DNA from: Nematopogon swammerdamellus | Lineage: Eukaryota > Arthropoda > Insecta > Lepidoptera > Adelidae | Assembly (NCBI GenBank): GCA_946902875.1 | Contig: OX336351.1 | Span: 1,116,001-1,180,000, forward strand | Length of the DNA stretch: 64,000 nucleotides | Direction of reading: 5' to 3' | In this document: positions 59,241-64,000 of the stretch, one piece after another | How the letters are laid out: every line of letters begins with the position of its first letter | Position numbering within the stretch: the first letter of the stretch is position 1 | Notes under the pieces: model-generated | Database searches by the model: none | The model's input: the letters and a program-made list of their open reading frames with translations, nothing else | Told to the model about the DNA's origin: nothing | Position numbers and translations under genes: made by a program

Positions 59241-60677
59241 AGGCATCTGTTATGCCGGCACGGCATTCTTACGGCAGTCTCCGTTCTAATCTTTGGTGTC
59301 GTCGGCTTAACAATCACGCGAAGTCATAAAAAAAATTATTCTGAACATTTTCTTTGTCGCAACTTGTGTGCGGTCGTTTTTACTTTATTTTATGTGCTAA
59401 CATAATTACCCCCCGCGAATATGTTTAGGTACGATAATTTCATTTATGTAAAAATGTCTTTACATGGTATTAACAGTTAAGCATCGACTCCCCAGTAACG
59501 TGCATTACTAATATGGAATGTGGTTAATACGTAACACTCTACAACCTATTAATAAATGTGTTGCTGAAAATACCCGTTCAAACGTATGTTTTTAAGGCTG
59601 CATACAGGGTAAAATTACGTTCTTATTTATTTATTTAATTATTGTGATAACACCCATAGGCACAACGCAGTGATGAAATATTTTTTTTTTCTATCTGAAT
59701 TATTTCCAATTTTACCATTTTCTAACAATGTAAATGTATACGACAGTGTGAGCGCGCTCTATTCTCGCGCGCGGCCACGCAGCGCTAGGCTTACCCCACC
59801 CCGCTGCCTTCTCCGCGCCGCTTGCGCCTACGTGGTGCGGTGCGGGTCGCTTAGAGCGCGCATAGATTTAGTAAAATTAAAACTTTGAAAATTCAAATTT
59901 CGAAAACGAGTATAGGTGGGACCATTTTTCTTTTTGTAATGTGTTTATTAGATTATATACGAAGATATATGCGAACTCGAACTTTAACTTTAGCTTTAAC
60001 ACTGGTTTATTATAAACCTAAAAATTTTAATGCGTTTTTTACCTAAATGAAGTGAATTGTGGACTTGCTTAATCTATAAGATATCTACGCATTGCTTAGT
60101 GCTCCTTTACTTAATCATTGCATTAGATTGTTATTTTTCACCACCAATCTAGCATTATAATTACATATCTCTCTTTCTTGCAATGCAACTCAAATGTTCT
60201 CCGTCTATACTGTGGTTTAAACCATACTATATCAATATTGCTTGAATCTGTTATTGTCTTTAATATTGTACAAGTTTTTACTACTTAATTGATTGTAACT
60301 GTAAAGATGTTGATTCTATAATAAATAAATAAATAAATATACAATGGCTCATTTCGATATTCCTGACCGAACCTTGGACACTCTGTATATAATCCGACTC
60401 CGTTGTGCGCGGCGTTTTGACTTAGAAAACAAATAATTGACCCTGGCTGGTTCCATTTGTTCAACCTGTCTCATTAACATCGGCCTAATGAACTTCGCGA
60501 TCTGCGGGGCGAAGGGGGTGAGGAGGGGGGAAGGGGGCGTGGGAAGGCAGCACGCAGGCAGGAAACGACCCGACCGATAACTTAGTCTGAACGTAACTTT
60601 CGAAAACAGCGAAAACGCGAGATTGCGAGATTGATTGAGCATTGCCCGTTCGGGTGCTCGTTCTGTTCGATTGTTTT
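59241..60677. other. Low-copy DNA, no gene seen
   Basis: CGCGCGGCCACGCAGCGC at 59.77-59.86 kb is GC-rich. (AAAT)n lies near 60.32 kb. A 148-codon minus-strand frame at 60.35-60.80 kb overlaps K-family sequence and has no domain. Confidence 0.4.
60514..60543 (+). other. Potential G-quadruplex
   Basis: GGGGGTGAGGAGGGGGGAAG then GGGGCGTGGG holds four runs of three or more G with loops of two to six bases on the plus strand. Confidence 0.7.
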
Positions 60678-60905
60678 TAGGTTTCCGTACCCCGTACGGA
60701 AGCCTATTATTAAGTTCATAACGTCTCTCTGTCCGTACGTCCGTTCGATGGCTGTATCTTAGGAACCGTAATAACTGGACGGTTGATATTTTCACAGAAT
60801 ATATGTTTTTTTTGGCGGATATAAAAAATTATAAAAAAAATTAAAAGTGCAAAATGAAGGGGGGTTCCCATATAAGAAAAGTATTTTTTCAACGTTTTTT
60901 TTTTG
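60678..60905 (+). mobile_element. K-family copy, near complete
   Basis: TAGGTTTCCGTACCCCGTAC then GGAAGCC, GGCTGTATCTTAGGAACCG, GGTTGATATTTTCACAGAAT, TTTTTGGCGGATATAAAAAA and TATTTTTTCAACGTTTTTTT. The terminal GTGCGCGAG block is replaced by LINE-H sequence. Confidence 0.72.
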
Positions 60906-60985
60906 TTCATGGGCATCGTTAGACACCTACTTGTAGGTAAAGCGACGCCACATTATGTCAAGGTATCCATAAAAAAAAATTATTA
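60906..60985 (+). mobile_element. LINE-H 3' terminus
   Basis: CATGGGCATCGTTAGACACC, TAAAGCGACGCCACATTATG and TCCATAAAAAAAAAT. It continues directly from the K copy. Confidence 0.6.
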
Positions 60986-61055
60986 GGAAGGCGAAGTTAA
61001 AAAATCGCGATTCATAATATCAATTGATTGCTATCTGTTGCAGTAACTTGTTTTT

Positions 61056-61102
61056 AACCGACTTCAAAAGAAGGAGGACGTTCTCAATTCGTCTGAATAT
61101 AT
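61056..61102 (+). mobile_element. D-family end fragment
   Basis: TAACCGACTTCAAAAGAAGG then AGGACGTTCTCAATTCGTCT. Confidence 0.6.
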
Positions 61103-61206
61103 TTATTAATTATTTTGTTTTGTATGTTATGTTCAGCGATAATTATTGACAACGTATAGACCATTTTCGATTATTCTTCTTAAAGTTGCTACCTTACCTA
61201 ATCTAG

Positions 61207-61238
61207 CCTAACCTAACCTAACCTAACCTAACCTAACC
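61207..61238 (-). repeat. Interstitial insect telomere repeat (TTAGG)n
   Basis: About six perfect CCTAA pentamers in a row; on the minus strand (TTAGG)n, the telomere repeat of most insects. Confidence 0.85.
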
Positions 61239-61317
61239 AAACTAAGTTACAATGGAGACTCTATCTACACGAGATGTTCATACGATATAGGGTTTAGCCT
61301 TATAGAAGATTATATAC

Positions 61318-61434
61318 CGCGGATGTGAAATGAAGGGAAGCACTGACACAGCGCCTAGTTCACCCGGTGTTATGGGCTGACATCACGGATGCGAGGTGAT
61401 GTAGCCACCCGTGTCAGTTTCCATAAAAAAAAAA
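61318..61434 (+). mobile_element. SINE-A tail fragment
   Basis: GATGTGAAATGAAGGGAAGC, CACCCGGTGTTATGGGCTGA, GTGATGTAGCCACCCGTGTC and TTTCCATAAAAAAAAAA. Confidence 0.78.
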
Positions 61435-61449
61435 GTGTACTCCCTACCC

Positions 61450-61825
61450 ATATATCCCCACTCCCCCAAGTACAGTCTCTGGTCCTTCAAGAGGGTCCGT
61501 GAATAGGCACCTGTCAGGCCGGCATGACATTCACAGACCCGCGTACGACCGAATATTAGATACTATATTACTACTACTATTTGTGTTCCAACTAGTTATA
61601 AGAAAATTGTATGTTACCTACCTATTGAACTTTCGGCTGTATTAAATTTTGGTTTAATGTATAAAGCGGCCGATATCGGCCGCTCCGTAGGAGAAGGGTA
61701 CATGCTCGTTCATTTTTATTCGGGCTGTATTTAATTTTGGTCTAATAAATTGAATGTCCATGGGCATCGTTAGACACCTTATGGATGTGGCTCGGCGCCA
61801 CATGTCGCGCTTGCAATAAAACACA
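61450..61825 (+). mobile_element. LINE-H 3' end split by a 190-bp insertion
   Basis: CCCCCAAGTACAGTCTCTGG, CTTCAAGAGGGTCCGTGAAT, CCTGTCAGGCCGGCATGACA and ACGACCGAAT are followed by foreign sequence. At 61750 GAATGTCCATGGGCATCGTT, GGCTCGGCGCCACATGTCGC resume. GAAT flanks the insert on both sides. Confidence 0.72.
61556..61749. mobile_element. Insertion in LINE-H, GAAT on both sides
   Basis: It starts ATTAGATACTATATT and ends GGTCTAATAAATT. GGCTGTATTAAATTTTGGTT at 61635 recurs at about 61724. A perfect 18-bp palindrome GCGGCCGATATCGGCCGC lies at 61666-61683. No frame. Confidence 0.55.
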
Positions 61826-61894
61826 AACAAAAAAGATACTAACCTAAACATTAATTTATATGTTTAATTAACTAGTACGTACTTATATGTAGTT

Positions 61895-62122
61895 TATCAT
61901 AGTTATTTTCCTTATATTATATTATACATTCCCACACTCAAGTCTTTAGCTACTACCTACTTATATCTCACAACATACGACTCTCAAACATCCGAAGGTT
62001 GAATGGGAGAAATCCCTGTTAAGGGATAAGTCCGCCTTTGCCCCTCGTGTACATTACTTATTGTCTGTTTGTGTAAAATGTTTTCTGGAGCAATAAAGTA
62101 TTTTCTATCTATCTATATATCC
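61895..62122 (+). mobile_element. LINE-N 3' UTR with ATCT tail
   Basis: ACATTCCCACACTCAAGTCT, GGGAGAAATCCCTGTTAAGG, AAGTCCGCCTTTGCCCCTC, GAGCAATAAAGTATTTTC and TATCTATCTATATAT. Confidence 0.72.
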
Positions 62123-62439
62123 TAGCAATTTCGAACACGACCCAAGTTTTCACGTAAATCGGCTTCGCACCCAACTGACCTTAAAGAGCTTACCAAAAAC
62201 AAATTTAACATTTCCAATTTTAACCTAATTTGTTTACTCTGCCGCCGCCGTCGCAGGTAACGGCGGCGTCGACCCAGCAGACACGCAACTATTCGCTTAA
62301 CCAAATCATACAATACCACACTGCTGCCGGCACAGAATATAAAACCACCAGACGTACAGAGCGACTACTTATTATTTATTTATTTATTTACAATTTATTT
62401 TATTTCAGCCAACTACAAGCCTATTTGAGAAAGGAATGC
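62123..62439. other. Low-copy DNA with a 99-codon open frame
   Basis: A plus-strand frame from 62230 has no recognisable domain and runs into K-family sequence. Confidence 0.35.
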
Positions 62440-63775
62440 TTCGTAGGCCTATGTCGTCTGTCTGTCTGTCAGTCTGTCCGACTCTGGCCGACCATCCAAG
62501 TGCTGAATCTGTTAAACCGTAATAGGTAGCTTTAATTAGGGTTCCGTATCCGGTACCGGACCCTATTACTAAGCCTACGTCGTCTGTCTGTGTGTCTGTC
62601 CGTCCGTCCGTCCGTCTGTCCGAGGGCTGTATCTCTTGAACCGTAATAGGTAGCCCGTTGAAATTTTCACAGAATATGTTATGGCCGATATAACAACAAG
62701 AAAAAGATAAAAATTCACGGGGGTTCCCATAGAAAAAAGCGTATGCGCGCGCGCCATCTACCGAATAGATTATGAAGCATTTTAACTAATCATGACATTT
62801 AACTAATATGAAGCATTTCATCTAGATCACGTGAGTGGCGCTAGCCATGATGACATGGCGATACGGAACACTCGGTGCGCGAGTTCGACTCGCACTTGGC
62901 CGGTTTTTTTTTCATTTAGGTTTCCGTACCCCGTACGGATGCGTATTACTAAGCCTACGCCGTCTATATGTCTGTGTGTCTGTCCTACTGCTGTATCTTG
63001 CGAACTGTTATATAGCTAGCCGGTTAAAATTTACACTGAATAGGTATGTGTTATTTATAATTTTAAAATATAACGGATATGATAAAAAATAATAAAAATT
63101 AGAAAAATAAAAAAATTTAAGGGGTTCCCGTGCTAGAAACGTGTTTTTTCAATGTTTTTTTTTTGTGGTGCGGAAACCTTGGTGCGCGAGTCCGAATCGC
63201 ACTTGGCCGTTTTTTTTTAATGTTCTGTGGCTCCAGGCCAGATCCCATAGAGAGATAATGAGTCATTCGTAATGGCCGAGCTCGAGCATACAAGAGCATT
63301 CAATTACGCCACGAACTTTGAACTAAAAGGACTAATGAAACCAGAATACAAAACAGTTTAGTCTGCGAGTTTTAGCTGGCTGGAGCTAAATTTCGTTTCC
63401 GGGGTTATTTATGACGGGGACTCTCGCGCGCTGATTCAGAGTTTTGCAGTACGATAACATAATTAGTTAAAATTCAAAGTTAGTTAAAATTCACTATTAG
63501 TTAAAATGCTTCATACTCTTTTCGGTAGATGACGCGCATACAATTTTTAGTTTCTTGTATGGGGACCCCCGTGAATTTTTTACTTTTACAAATTTTTATT
63601 ATTTGTTTTTATATCGGCCATAATAAGCCATATTCTGTGAGAATTTCAACGGGCTACCTATTACGGTTCAAGAGATACAGCCCTCGAACAGACAGACAGA
63701 CAGACAGAGAGATAGACAGACGGACAGACGGTTTAGGCTTAGGAATAGGGTCCCGTACCGGATACGGAACCCTAA
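62440..63775. mobile_element. Cluster of four K-family copies
   Basis: Copies at 62440-62530 (+, partial), 62535-62910 (+), 62918-63215 (+) and 63525-63775 (-). The second contains an extra GCGCGCCATCTACCGAAT... ATGAAGCATTTTAACTAAT block; the inverse of this block adjoins the fourth. GGGTTCCGTATCCGGTACCG and its complement CGGTACGGGACCC-type ends frame the second and fourth copies. Non-coding. Confidence 0.72.
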
Positions 63776-63885
63776 AAACAGCAGAACATTTGTGTTTGTT
63801 AGATGGGAAAAGGAGACGTGGCAGGCGCGCCGCAAGTAAGTACTGGTTGACTTACTTCGTAACGTATTGCATTGTATTAATGTAC

Positions 63886-64000
63886 TAGCTTTTGCCCGCA
63901 GCTTCGCTCGCGTGAAATTCGTATTTGAAAAGAAGAAAGTGAGTAAGCCCGCTACCTTACCTTTATTTCGGCGCGCGGAACAACTCGGTTTGTATTATAG
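63886..64000 (+). mobile_element. G-family copy, cut by window end
   Basis: CTAGCTTTTGCCCGCAGCTT, CGCTCGCGTGAAATTCGTAT, AAAAGAAGAAAGTGAGTAAG and GGCGCGCGGAACAACTCGG. It matches the start of the 26.59-26.97 and 48.44-kb copies. Confidence 0.75.

Noticed and set aside
60349..60795. 148-codon minus-strand gene
   Set aside because: Half of it overlaps a K-family copy and no domain is visible.

Overview
The window looks like repeat-rich, gene-poor nuclear DNA of a moth or butterfly. It is AT-rich. It is packed with short interspersed families typical of Lepidoptera: tails of the GCCCGCGGCTTCGCTCGCG type, the CATCATCAGCC / CCACTGCTGGACATAGGCC motif, and AACCGACTTC and CTTGGCCGG families. It also holds a mag-like Ty3/gypsy element, mariner relics, truncated LINE 3' ends and a short run of the insect telomere repeat TTAGG. 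I found no complete host protein-coding gene, no genuine tRNA or rRNA gene and no CRISPR or prokaryotic feature. The order-level assignment is an inference from these repeat families; the species cannot be named.

Layout. 1-5.8 kb: LINE and SINE fragments, one SINE carrying a 57-bp fold-back insertion. 5.86-10.27 kb: a full-length LTR retrotransposon on the minus strand with 106-bp identical LTRs, a 5-bp target duplication, gag and pol, and one frame break inside the protease. 10.3-20 kb: nested SINEs, a perfect 154-bp inverted repeat, small TIR elements, and an element whose left end is amplified in tandem. 20.18-20.89 kb: a 12-unit minisatellite of 60 bp. 21-24.6 kb: two TIR elements, one a deleted mariner-like copy, then SINE and LINE ends. 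25-29.2 kb: mostly low-copy sequence with SINE copies. 29.2-30.8 kb: two minisatellite arrays in opposite orientation flanking a 284-bp duplication that carries two exon-like open frames. 31-38 kb: SINE-B copies, LINE relics and low-copy DNA. 38.0-38.8 kb: a CpG-rich island, the best candidate for a host promoter or first exon. 39-54 kb: dense SINE-A copies, a mariner pseudogene with a nested TIR element, and fold-back elements. 54-64 kb: purine tracts, LINE reverse-transcriptase C-termini, G-rich sequence, a telomere-like run and a cluster of one interspersed family.

Family labels are local to this report. SINE-A1 has a tRNA-like/5S-like head; A2 has the same body and tail with a GTACC...GGTAC head. 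SINE-B has a tRNA-Leu/Ser-like head. SINE-C shares one module with A2. LINE-T, LINE-H, LINE-N, LINE-R and LINE-I are truncated retrotransposon 3' ends. K, D, G, M and E are interspersed repeats of unclear class. The most interesting patterns are module sharing among the SINE families, the inverted-minisatellite element with a tandem exon-like pair, the perfect palindromes, and the young LTR element.
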